A DNA stretch of 24,335 bases, taken from the NCBI GenBank assembly GCA_946530355.1, contig CAMNAB010000032.1, positions 1 to 24,335 of the forward strand. Reading direction: 5' to 3'. This DNA is from Firm-04 sp003446315. Its GTDB lineage: Bacteria > Bacillota > Clostridia > Oscillospirales > Ruminococcaceae. The number at the start of each line of letters is the position of its first letter. Positions within the stretch are counted from its first letter, which is position 1. Shown here one piece after another: positions 1-6,628 of this stretch. The position numbers and the translations under genes are program-made. Under the pieces are notes generated by a model. It had not been told where the DNA came from and ran no database searches. It saw only the letters and a program-made list of their open reading frames with translations.

Positions 1-1
1 A

Positions 2-22
2 GTGAATTGCGCAGCAATTCAC
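2..22. repeat. Perfect 9-bp inverted repeat (hairpin)
   Basis: GTGAATTGC at 2-10 pairs perfectly with GCAATTCAC at 14-22 around a 3-base centre. No T-tract follows, so it is not a classical terminator. Such palindromes are often parts of dispersed intergenic repeats in Clostridia, but that cannot be tested from one window. Its right half recurs in degenerate form at 121-145. Confidence 0.6.
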
Positions 23-145
23 AAATTAACGGAGAATCTTAAGTTGTTGGCATTGTCAAGGAACAGCGCCCCATTGTCGCCGTCCGCAGACGGCGAAACA
101 CCCCGGCGTGCAAGAAGCTCCGCAGCAAATCACAGATTGATGAAG
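10..145. repeat. Imperfect direct repeat pair with a hairpin between
   Basis: Positions 10-34 and 121-145 match at 20 of 25 bases by hand alignment (core CGCAGCAA-TCACA-ATT). Between them, TCGCCGTC (77-84) and GACGGCGA (89-96) form an 8-bp hairpin with a 4-base loop. The arrangement could be a degenerate mobile-type repeat (MITE-like) or chance similarity. No transposase or target duplication is seen. Confidence 0.4.
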
Positions 146-306
146 GCGTGATAAGGCGCTGACCCATACCCGCCAAAGGGACAATCGGACGCTGGCTCTT
201 TGAGATTCTGATGCTCGAAAAACAAGTAAATATGTGCTTTATAACAATTCAAATCTGCCGGAGATACCGGCTTTATCAGCGGCTCCGACGATATGAAATA
301 TGAAAA

Positions 307-462
307 ATGAAGAGAAGCAGCTATGCGATCACAGATCACGGAAAAGAAAGAAAATATGCAAAAAAAGCCGGAATCCCGGAGAGAACCGTAGAAAATGCCG
401 AAAAATCCGGATTTGTGAAGATTTTGGCGCAAATGCTTGACTTTTTAGCCAAATCGTGGTAG
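307..462 (+). CDS. Doubtful 51-residue ORF with an HTH-like segment
   Basis: This short frame starts at ATG 307 and is closed upstream by an in-frame TGA at 301-303. It ends at TAG 460-462, which is also the first three bases of the -10 box of the SGNH-gene promoter. The peptide is Lys/Glu-rich and contains AKKAGIPERTVENAEKSG, reminiscent of the recognition-helix region of XRE-type helix-turn-helix proteins (A-x-x-AGIPxRTVxNxE). There is no recognisable ribosome binding site, and at 51 residues it is shorter than a full HTH domain plus dimer region. It could be a degraded regulator remnant or chance. It is kept only as a candidate. Confidence 0.22.
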   Translation: MKRSSYAITDHGKERKYAKKAGIPERTVENAEKSGFVKILAQMLDFLAKSW

Positions 463-465
463 AAT
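437..465 (+). promoter_or_regulatory. Sigma-A-type promoter for the SGNH lipoprotein gene
   Basis: The -35 TTGACT (437-442) and -10 TAGAAT (460-465) are separated by exactly 17 bp. Transcription would start near 472, about 33 bases before the ATG at 505, leaving room for the GGTGA ribosome binding site at 496-500. Confidence 0.8.
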
Positions 466-504
466 GATTCTGAAACCATATAGAAAAAAGAAAGCGGTGA
501 ACAA

Positions 505-1518
505 ATGATGGAACGGAAACCGTCTGCGGGGCGGTTTTTCCGCATGATGGGGATGCATTCAGCCGGCGTATTGGCTGCGGCTGCTTTGTGCATTGCTGCC
601 TGTGCCTGTCTCGGCGGGTGCGGCAGAGATGATGCATTGCCCGGACCGGATATGGCTGATCTGGTGACGGAAGAATCCGGCACCACAACCGCAGCAACTA
701 CGACACTTCCGGAGACAACCACCACGACAACTTCTACGACGCAAACAACTACAACAACGACCACCACTACAACGACCGTTACTACAACGGCTGCTACGAC
801 CACCACAACGGAAATTACCCTTGGCGAGATCTCCTCTGTGACAACTGCCGCAGAGCGTCACTGGCAGGGCGTGGATGGCTTTTCGGATGCCTATAATGCA
901 TTTTTGCAGGATACAGTGTTCGTCGGGGACAGTATTTGCAGCGGTCTGCGGGTCTATCATATCCTGCCGGACGATAACTGCGTTGCAAAAGGCTGCGTCG
1001 GTGCGCGGAATATCTTTGACTATACTTTCCCTGTGCGCGGAAATGAATTCTATGTGCGCTATGCACTGACTGTCCTGAAACCAAAATATATTGTGTTTTC
1101 AATGGGCATGAATGATGTCAATATGACATCTCCTGATACATTTTGTGAAAACTATGAACTGCTTCTTGAGGCAGTCCATGAGCTGCTGCCGGATACGAAA
1201 CTCTTTATCGCATCCGTCACGCCCGTGACCAATGAAACCGACTTCACGTCCAATGCCAAAATTGATGCCCTCAATGCAGCACTCCGGAATGCGGACTGGG
1301 GCGTGAACTGCAAATATGTCGATATCTCATCTATGCTGAAATCATGGAATACCGACGAACCTGCGCTGAATTCCGGCTATGACGGCGGCGACGGCATCCA
1401 CCTTGCTCCCGAAGCCTATCGCGTCATTCTGCGTGCAGTCTGCGAACAGCTCGTCGATACCGGCTGTGTCGGCGGCATCAGCAGCGACGGCGTGGCTTAC
1501 GGCTATGCCGCGGATTGA
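505..1518 (+). CDS. SGNH/GDSL-family hydrolase lipoprotein with Thr-rich linker
   Basis: A 337-residue exported esterase or acyltransferase-like protein. The N-terminus is a lipoprotein signal peptide: basic residues, a hydrophobic stretch about 19-35, and a lipobox LGGC with Cys39 as the lipidated residue. Residues about 57-113 are almost continuous Thr, a flexible and probably O-glycosylated linker common in Ruminococcus secreted proteins. The C-terminal domain has the SGNH blocks: GDS with nucleophile Ser143, GMNDV with Asn203, and DGIHL with Asp296 and His299. SGNH enzymes of this kind deacylate or acylate carbohydrates or lipids; the substrate here cannot be told. The start is ATG 505, four bases after GGTGA; ATG 508 is an equal alternative. 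It has its own promoter and seems monocistronic. Confidence is high for fold and location, low for substrate. Confidence 0.88.
   Translation: MMERKPSAGRFFRMMGMHSAGVLAAAALCIAACACLGGCGRDDALPGPDMADLVTEESGTTTAATTTLPETTTTTTSTTQTTTTTTTTTTTVTTTAATTTTTEITLGEISSVTTAAERHWQGVDGFSDAYNAFLQDTVFVGDSICSGLRVYHILPDDNCVAKGCVGARNIFDYTFPVRGNEFYVRYALTVLKPKYIVFSMGMNDVNMTSPDTFCENYELLLEAVHELLPDTKLFIASVTPVTNETDFTSNAKIDALNAALRNADWGVNCKYVDISSMLKSWNTDEPALNSGYDGGDGIHLAPEAYRVILRAVCEQLVDTGCVGGISSDGVAYGYAAD
669..830 (+). repeat. Low-complexity Thr-codon tract (linker)
   Basis: This in-frame run is dominated by ACN codons (ACA, ACC, ACG and ACT interspersed) and encodes the Thr-rich linker of the SGNH lipoprotein. Mixed codons break up exact homopolymers, which would limit slippage, but short exact sub-repeats remain and the tract length could vary between strains. 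Similar tracts occur in the next gene at about 1880-2030 and 3250-3330. Confidence 0.8.
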
Positions 1519-1535
1519 ATGCACATGTTCCGTTA

Positions 1536-1637
1536 AATCATCACACAGGATGATTGCTGCGGCAGAATCATGAAAGAATGGGACACAGTATCGTGATAGG
1601 AAAGGTATCATTGTGTAATCTGCACATGGTTGTGCAG
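1536..1637. other. Structured spacer with three small inverted repeats
   Basis: The 200-base gap between the two surface genes contains AATCATC/GATGATT (1536-1542 and 1549-1555), an overlapping alternative hairpin 1551-1570 (TGATT and CTG pairing with CAG and AATCA around one bulged G), and CTGCACA/TGTGCAG (1620-1626 and 1631-1637) with a 4-base loop. None is followed by a T-tract, so no intrinsic terminator for the SGNH gene is evident. The first two hairpins share bases and are mutually exclusive. Confidence 0.4.
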
Positions 1638-1659
1638 ACGGGACTTCGAAATGTTTGTG

Positions 1660-1683
1660 CAATGTGAAAATCAATGTGAAAAA
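1660..1683 (+). promoter_or_regulatory. Tandem 12-bp direct repeats abutting the -35 box
   Basis: CAATGTGAAAA occurs at 1660-1670 and again at 1672-1682, a 12-bp period, ending four bases before the TTGACA at 1687. Direct repeats just upstream of a promoter are typical of activator or repressor half-sites. No cognate regulator is visible in the window, so an operator role is inference. Confidence 0.4.
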
Positions 1684-1686
1684 TGA

Positions 1687-1715
1687 TTGACAAATTCATG
1701 AAAAGGGTCTATAAT
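1687..1715 (+). promoter_or_regulatory. Consensus sigma-A promoter for the surface protein gene
   Basis: TTGACA (1687-1692) and TATAAT (1710-1715) with a 17-bp spacer match the consensus at every position. The start of transcription would lie near 1722, giving an mRNA leader of about 68 bases before the ATG at 1790. This argues against any start at the upstream ATG 1721 and predicts strong basal transcription. Confidence 0.9.
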
Positions 1716-1789
1716 AGGGTATGACTTCGAGACAAGCTGTCAAGAAGACTCTATGTAATCTTTACAATAAGGAAAATGGAGGCGGCTCA

Positions 1790-3433
1790 ATGAAAAAGCA
1801 AACTATCCGCACAATTGCTGCTGTTTTTGCATGCGCAATTGTAAGCACCGGAATGGTAAGCACAGCTTTCGCTGAGGAACTTACCACCACCACAACAGTT
1901 GCAGGCACCACTACAACTCATAATCTTTTGACAACAACTACTGGTGAGACAACAACTACTGGTGATTCCACAACAACTACTTTCGATGGCACCACCACAA
2001 CGGATGTTACCACCACAACGGTTTATACCGATGCTCCCCTGGAGCGTGTTACACCCGGTCAGGTTGCTGTTGATGAGGAAGCACATGCAATGTTCAACGA
2101 GTTCCTGAAGCTCGTTGCATTCAGCGACGGTAAGTTCACACTGGGTACCACAAACGGTGACCCGCTGACTGCTACCGATAACGATGCAAAGATGCTCTAC
2201 GGTTTCCCGGACAGCACAACTTCCTACACCACCATCCGCGTGGACGGTCAGACCTATCGCTATCAGGCAGATGCTGAGAACCAGCCTGTTTTTGATGCCG
2301 AGAACAAGAAGGTAACTTCCGGTATGACCATCGGTAACCTCTTTGTTACCCAGACACTCTCTTTCGTCAACAACGTTTCTACCGGTGAGGAAAACGTCAT
2401 CGAGATCCGTTATGATGTGAAGAACAATGACACTGTTGCACACAATGTCGGCGGCAGAATCATGCTCGACACCATGCTCGGCAGAAATGACCATGCTCCG
2501 TTCCGTGTCCCGGGCACCGGCGATGTGACCACTGAAAAAGAGTATGTCGGCGATGCAATTCCGGATTACTGGCAGGCTTTCGATAACCTCACCAATCCGT
2601 CTGTTATCGCACAGGGTTCCTTCAAGCGTGCTGACTTTAACCACCCGGATAGAGTTCAGTTCACCAACTGGGGCGGCGTAAGCTCTACTCCTTGGGGCTA
2701 TCAGGTCACTGAAGGCAGTGCAAACGGCGACAGCGCTGTTTCTGCAATCTGGGACGAGAAGAATCTCGATTCCGGCGCAACTTTCGTTTACAGAACTTAC
2801 TACGGTCTGAGCGAACTCACTCAGAATCTGCTCCCGCCGCTTGCACTCAGTGCTTATACTGATGCAACCGTCAACCTGAACACCACCGAGGATGCTGTTA
2901 AGAGAAGTGTTACCTCTTACATCCAGAACATCGGTGAAGGCGATGCTACCAATGCATACGTCAGAATTCAGCTTCCGGAAGGCTGGGAAATCGTTGATAC
3001 CAGAACGGATGAGGAAAAGGCAGAAGATCCGGATCTCGATCTGAGCAGAGTTGAGCTCGGCACACTCGCTGCCGGCAGCCCTGTTGTTCAGAAGGACTGG
3101 ACAATCTCCATTCCGGCTGACGCTGAACTGGGTACTTATCCGGTCGTTATCTACTGCGGCTGCGACGAGATCGAGGAGAAGTCCGTGACTCGTTACGTCA
3201 CTCTGATTAACACCAACCGTGAGACTCCGCCTCCGGTCAACCCGGTTCCGAACCAGACCACCACGACTGCTCCGACTTCTAACACCACGGTTACCACCAC
3301 GAAGGCTCCGACTTCTTCGAACACTACATCTACTGCTCCGAAGACCGGTGATGCAGGCGTGACCGGCGTTGCTGCTGCGCTCGCTACTTCTGCTGCTGTT
3401 GCATTCTTTGTAAAGCGCAAGAAGAACCACTGA
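1790..3433 (+). CDS. Thr-rich surface protein with sortase-like PKTGD anchor
   Basis: A 547-residue secreted, probably wall-anchored protein of unknown role. It has a Sec signal peptide (about residues 1-28, cut near AFA-EE), a TTTT-repeat linker (about 31-78), a large central part without a catalytic motif I recognise, and a later segment (about 385-480) that reads like a CARDB/NEW3-type beta-sandwich. After that come a Pro/Thr-rich linker and a C-terminal sorting signal: PKTGD (517-521), a hydrophobic helix and a KRKK tail. PKTGD differs from canonical LPxTG, but P-K-T-G-x variants are sortase substrates in clostridia. ATG 1790 is chosen because GGAGGCGG lies 5-12 bases upstream and the promoter start falls near 1722. 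Perfect promoter elements and the heavily biased codons suggest an abundant protein. An adhesin or structural surface role is inference. Confidence 0.85.
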   Translation: MKKQTIRTIAAVFACAIVSTGMVSTAFAEELTTTTTVAGTTTTHNLLTTTTGETTTTGDSTTTTFDGTTTTDVTTTTVYTDAPLERVTPGQVAVDEEAHAMFNEFLKLVAFSDGKFTLGTTNGDPLTATDNDAKMLYGFPDSTTSYTTIRVDGQTYRYQADAENQPVFDAENKKVTSGMTIGNLFVTQTLSFVNNVSTGEENVIEIRYDVKNNDTVAHNVGGRIMLDTMLGRNDHAPFRVPGTGDVTTEKEYVGDAIPDYWQAFDNLTNPSVIAQGSFKRADFNHPDRVQFTNWGGVSSTPWGYQVTEGSANGDSAVSAIWDEKNLDSGATFVYRTYYGLSELTQNLLPPLALSAYTDATVNLNTTEDAVKRSVTSYIQNIGEGDATNAYVRIQLPEGWEIVDTRTDEEKAEDPDLDLSRVELGTLAAGSPVVQKDWTISIPADAELGTYPVVIYCGCDEIEEKSVTRYVTLINTNRETPPPVNPVPNQTTTTAPTSNTTVTTTKAPTSSNTTSTAPKTGDAGVTGVAAALATSAAVAFFVKRKKNH

Positions 3434-3438
3434 TCCCC

Positions 3439-3465
3439 TTTCATACTCACCAAAACAGTATGAAG
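3439..3465 (+). other. Hairpin preceding the terminator
   Basis: TTCATACT (3440-3447 with the base before it) pairs with AGTATGAA (3457-3464) around a 9-base loop, immediately before the terminator hairpin. It may protect the 3' end of the abundant surface-protein mRNA from exonucleases. Confidence 0.4.
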
Positions 3466-3466
3466 T

Positions 3467-3505
3467 ATACTCCTGATCCTGCTATGGGATCAGGAGTATT
3501 TTTTT
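3467..3505 (+). terminator. Rho-independent terminator after the surface protein gene
   Basis: A perfect 13-bp stem (3467-3479 with 3487-3499) encloses a 7-base loop and is followed directly by a T-tract to 3505. It isolates the surface-protein gene from the activase gene downstream. Confidence 0.95.
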
Positions 3506-3588
3506 GCGCGTTTACGTCAGTTTCCTTTTGTTACATATGAATATTTCGTGAAATTGCCGCTGAGGGTCTTTCTTTTTCAACGGTTTTA

Positions 3589-3597
3589 TGGTATAAT
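3589..3597 (+). promoter_or_regulatory. Extended -10 promoter of the activase gene
   Basis: TATAAT at 3592-3597 is preceded by TGG, giving the TGn extended -10 form. The -35 region at the expected distance (about 3569-3574, TTTCTT) is poor, as is usual for extended -10 promoters. Transcription should begin near 3604. Confidence 0.7.
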
Positions 3598-3625
3598 GAT
3601 ATTGTATTATGCCGTATTATACGGC

Positions 3626-3644
3626 AAAGGAGGTCATCGGTTTG
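3626..3644 (+). promoter_or_regulatory. Shine-Dalgarno deciding a TTG start
   Basis: AAAGGAGGT (3626-3634) is a near-perfect ribosome binding site placed 7 bases before TTG 3642. The upstream in-frame ATG at 3609 would lie only about five bases from the predicted transcription start and has no ribosome binding site, so TTG 3642 is the likely start. Confidence 0.8.
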
Positions 3645-6608
3645 AGCCAGGTTGTTTATTCCCTCGGCGTTGATGTCGGTTCGACTACGGTGAAGACTGT
3701 CGTCATAGACAGCCATAATCGGATTCTCGCAAAATGCTATCAGCGCCATATGTCCCGCGTGCGGGAAACTGTTACAGAACAAATCGAAAATCTGCGGAAA
3801 CAGTTCCCGGATGCCTTGTTCCATATCTGCATTACCGGTTCTGCCGGTCTGGGACTCGCTCAGAGTGCCGGAATCTCGTTCGTGCAGGAAGTGCATGCCG
3901 CTTTCCTCGCCGTCAAAGAGGATTATCCAAATGCAGATGTTGTCATCGAACTGGGCGGCGAGGATGCGAAAATGATCTTCCTGACCGGCGGCGTTGAACA
4001 GCGTATGAACGGTTCCTGCGCAGGCGGTACCGGCGCTTTTATCGACCAGATGGCTACGCTCCTTGGCATCACTGCCGATGAACTCGACCGGATCTCGCTC
4101 CTCGCTGAGAAACGCTATCCCATTGCTTCCCGCTGCGGCGTTTTTGCAAAGTCCGATATCCAGCCGCTGCTCAATCAGGGCGCGCGGCGTGAGGATGTCG
4201 CGGCAAGTATCTTTCAGGCTGTGGTCGATCAGACTGTTTCCGGTCTGGCGCAGGGCAGAGCCATCGAAGGCACGGTGCTCTTCCTCGGCGGCCCGCTCTC
4301 TTTCCTCAAAGGTCTGCGGCAGGCTTTCGTCCGGACACTCAAACTCGATGACGAACATGCCATTTTCCCCGAAAATGCGCCCGTTTTCGTCGCGTATGGC
4401 TGTGCGATGTATGCCAGAGAGGCTACTGTGCCCGTTTCCCTCGAATCGGCGCAGAAGAAAATCGCTGCTGCCAAAACAGGCGGGAATACCGTCACCGGAA
4501 AGCCCCTCTTTGCATCCAGAAAAGAATATGAAGCGTTTATCAACCGGCATAAAGCACATGACCTGCCGTTTGCCGATCTGCATTCCTATTCCGGCGATGC
4601 CTACCTTGGCATTGATGCCGGCTCTACTACTACAAAACTTGTGCTGATTACCGAGAAGGGTGAGCTGCTCTATCAATACTATGCAGCGAACCGCGGTCAG
4701 CCGCTTGACCGGATCGTGCATCAACTGCAAAAGATCTATGCACAGAAGCATCCCGGTCTGCGGATCCGTGCTTCTGCTGTCACCGGCTACGGCGAGGACT
4801 TCATTCGCGCCGGTCTTGGCATTGATTTCGGTATCGTTGAAACCGTTGCGCACTTCAAAGCTGCGGCACATTTCTGTCCCGATGTCGATTTTATTATGGA
4901 TATCGGCGGGCAGGATATCAAGTGCTTCAAAATCCGCAATCACAGCATTGACAGCATTATGCTCAATGAAGCATGTTCTTCCGGCTGCGGCTCCTTTATC
5001 CAGAGCTTTGCGCAGGCGCTTGGGTACGATATTGCGGAGTTTTCCCAGCTCGGTCTGTTCGCAAAACATCCGGTTGACCTCGGCTCACGTTGTACGGTCT
5101 TTATGAACAGCTCCGTCAAGCAGGCACAGAAGGACGGCGCTACCGTCGAGGATATCTCTGCCGGTTTGTCTTCTTCGATCATCAAGAATGCCGTCTATAA
5201 GGTCATTCGTGCGAAATCTGTCGAGGAACTCGGTAAAAATATCGTGGTGCAGGGCGGTACCTTCCTCAATGATGCCGTGCTGCGCTCCTTCGAAATGGAA
5301 CTGGGCAGAAATGTCATCCGTCCGGCAGTGTCCGGTCTGATGGGCGCACTCGGTGCTGCCCTCTATGCGCAGGAACATGCCCCCGAACAGACTTCAACCA
5401 TCTCCGAAGAACAGCTCCGGGATTTCAGCTATCAGACACGAAGCGCAAAATGCGGCGGATGTACTGCGCATTGTGCGCTCAATATCGTCATTTTTCCGGA
5501 CGGCAGCCGCTATATCTCCGGCAATCGCTGCGAAAAAGGTGCCGGTAAAAAGAAAACCGAAGAAATCCCGTCCCTCTACGATTATAAATATAACCTCATC
5601 CTCGAACAGGCAAAACGCCCTGTATACGGAAAACCGTGCGCGACCGTCGGGCTGCCGCTTGCACTCTCTTATTATGAGCAGATGCCTTTCTGGGCGGAGC
5701 TGTTTACCAGACTCGGCTTTCAGATCCGGCTCTCCGGCGAAAGCAGCCGCGATGTCTATTATAAAGGACAGCATACCATCCCTTCCGATACCGTTTGCTA
5801 TCCGGCGAAAATTGCACACGGACATATCGAGGATCTGCTTGAACAAAAGGTCGATTTTATCTTCTGGCCGTGCATGAGCTATAATTTTGACGAGGGCGAT
5901 AACGATAATCACTATAATTGTCCCGTTGTTGCGTATTATCCGGAGCTGCTGCGTGCCAATAACAGCAGACTGACCGAACAGAATTTTATTACGCCCTATA
6001 TGGATCTCAATCGGAAAAAAGGCGTGTATCTGGCACTCAAAAAAGCACTCGCACCGTATCACTATACCGGCGACCTCAAGATCGCTCTCCAGAATGCCTA
6101 TACTGCACAGGCGCATTACCGCATGAATGTTGCAAAAGAAGGACAGCGTATCATTCGGGATGCAAGAGCCAACGGCAGGAAAATTATCGTGCTCGCCGGC
6201 AGACCTTACCATATCGACAAGGAGATCAATCACGGCATCCATAAGCTCATTACCAGTCTCGGTATGGCGGTCATCAGTGAAGATGCCGTTGCAGCACTCG
6301 CTTCTGCCGGAAAACTCGGCGTGCTCAATCAGTGGACCTATCACTCCCGCCTCTATCGTGCGGCACGGTATGTCGTCACACAGCCCGATATGCAGCTCGT
6401 GCAGCTCGTTTCCTTCGGCTGCGGCATCGATGCTGTGACGACCGATGAAGTGCGCAGTATTCTGGAAACACACGGCAAACTCTATACACAGCTCAAAATT
6501 GATGAGATCACCAATCTCGGCGCGGCAAAGATCCGGCTGCGGAGTCTCGCTGCTGCGATGGATGAAGCGGAAGCACGAAAAAAACTGCGCGTGCCCGCGA
6601 AGGTTTGA
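3642..6608 (+). CDS. Acyl-CoA dehydratase activase, tandem ASKHA ATPase (BadF/HgdC family)
   Basis: A 988-residue relative of the ATP-dependent activators that inject one electron into 2-hydroxyacyl-CoA dehydratases or benzoyl-CoA-type reductases. Two BcrAD/BadFG ATPase domains are fused, with phosphate-1 loops GVDVGSTT (residues 9-16) and GIDAGSTT (323-330). Each carries the two cysteines that bind the bridging 4Fe-4S cluster in HgdC: Cys126 and Cys165 in the first, Cys445 and Cys484 in the second. A CGGCTAHC cluster-like motif (604-611) and a DUF2229-type region with GRPYHIDKEINHG follow. Many clostridial homologues run to about 1,400 residues with a further dehydratase-like part; this one stops shortly after SFGCGIDAVTTDEV. 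No dehydratase subunits are adjacent, so its partner is unknown. Translation probably starts at TTG 3642. Confidence 0.85.
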   Translation: MSQVVYSLGVDVGSTTVKTVVIDSHNRILAKCYQRHMSRVRETVTEQIENLRKQFPDALFHICITGSAGLGLAQSAGISFVQEVHAAFLAVKEDYPNADVVIELGGEDAKMIFLTGGVEQRMNGSCAGGTGAFIDQMATLLGITADELDRISLLAEKRYPIASRCGVFAKSDIQPLLNQGARREDVAASIFQAVVDQTVSGLAQGRAIEGTVLFLGGPLSFLKGLRQAFVRTLKLDDEHAIFPENAPVFVAYGCAMYAREATVPVSLESAQKKIAAAKTGGNTVTGKPLFASRKEYEAFINRHKAHDLPFADLHSYSGDAYLGIDAGSTTTKLVLITEKGELLYQYYAANRGQPLDRIVHQLQKIYAQKHPGLRIRASAVTGYGEDFIRAGLGIDFGIVETVAHFKAAAHFCPDVDFIMDIGGQDIKCFKIRNHSIDSIMLNEACSSGCGSFIQSFAQALGYDIAEFSQLGLFAKHPVDLGSRCTVFMNSSVKQAQKDGATVEDISAGLSSSIIKNAVYKVIRAKSVEELGKNIVVQGGTFLNDAVLRSFEMELGRNVIRPAVSGLMGALGAALYAQEHAPEQTSTISEEQLRDFSYQTRSAKCGGCTAHCALNIVIFPDGSRYISGNRCEKGAGKKKTEEIPSLYDYKYNLILEQAKRPVYGKPCATVGLPLALSYYEQMPFWAELFTRLGFQIRLSGESSRDVYYKGQHTIPSDTVCYPAKIAHGHIEDLLEQKVDFIFWPCMSYNFDEGDNDNHYNCPVVAYYPELLRANNSRLTEQNFITPYMDLNRKKGVYLALKKALAPYHYTGDLKIALQNAYTAQAHYRMNVAKEGQRIIRDARANGRKIIVLAGRPYHIDKEINHGIHKLITSLGMAVISEDAVAALASAGKLGVLNQWTYHSRLYRAARYVVTQPDMQLVQLVSFGCGIDAVTTDEVRSILETHGKLYTQLKIDEITNLGAAKIRLRSLAAAMDEAEARKKLRVPAKV

Positions 6609-6628
6609 ACCATGAAACGGGGATGACT

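Larger units (their letters stand above)
1..436. other. Region without a secure gene; hairpins and a degenerate direct repeat
   Basis: No convincing coding region is visible on either strand in this stretch ahead of the first promoter. It holds a perfect 9-bp inverted repeat at 2-22, an 8-bp inverted repeat at 77-96, an imperfect direct repeat (10-34 against 121-145), and one doubtful 51-codon frame at 307-462 listed separately. The base composition becomes A/G-rich after about 300. Frames on the minus strand here have no ribosome binding site and encode low-complexity or Phe/Ser-rich peptides. It may be an intergenic spacer with a worn-down repeat element; no function can be assigned. Confidence 0.6.

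Noticed and set aside
257..274. Hairpin GCCGG/CCGGC as a terminator
   Set aside because: Stem of only 5 bp with three Ts after it; too weak.
130..432. 100-codon minus-strand frame in the gene-free start region
   Set aside because: Phe/Ser-rich peptide, no ribosome binding site, no promoter, no recognisable motif.
700..725. LPETT in the SGNH lipoprotein as a sortase motif
   Set aside because: It is in the Thr-rich linker near the N-terminus, lacks the Gly, and has no following hydrophobic helix and basic tail.
336..806. Minus-strand frame with a poly-Val stretch
   Set aside because: The Val run is simply the complement of the Thr-codon tract of the SGNH gene.
1721..1789. Start of the surface protein at ATG 1721
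   Set aside because: It coincides with the predicted transcription start, lacks a ribosome binding site and would put 23 non-signal-like residues before a proper signal peptide.
3531..5069. 512-codon minus-strand frame opposite the activase
   Set aside because: The plus strand encodes conserved ASKHA motifs here; the minus frame is a shadow and runs across the activase promoter.
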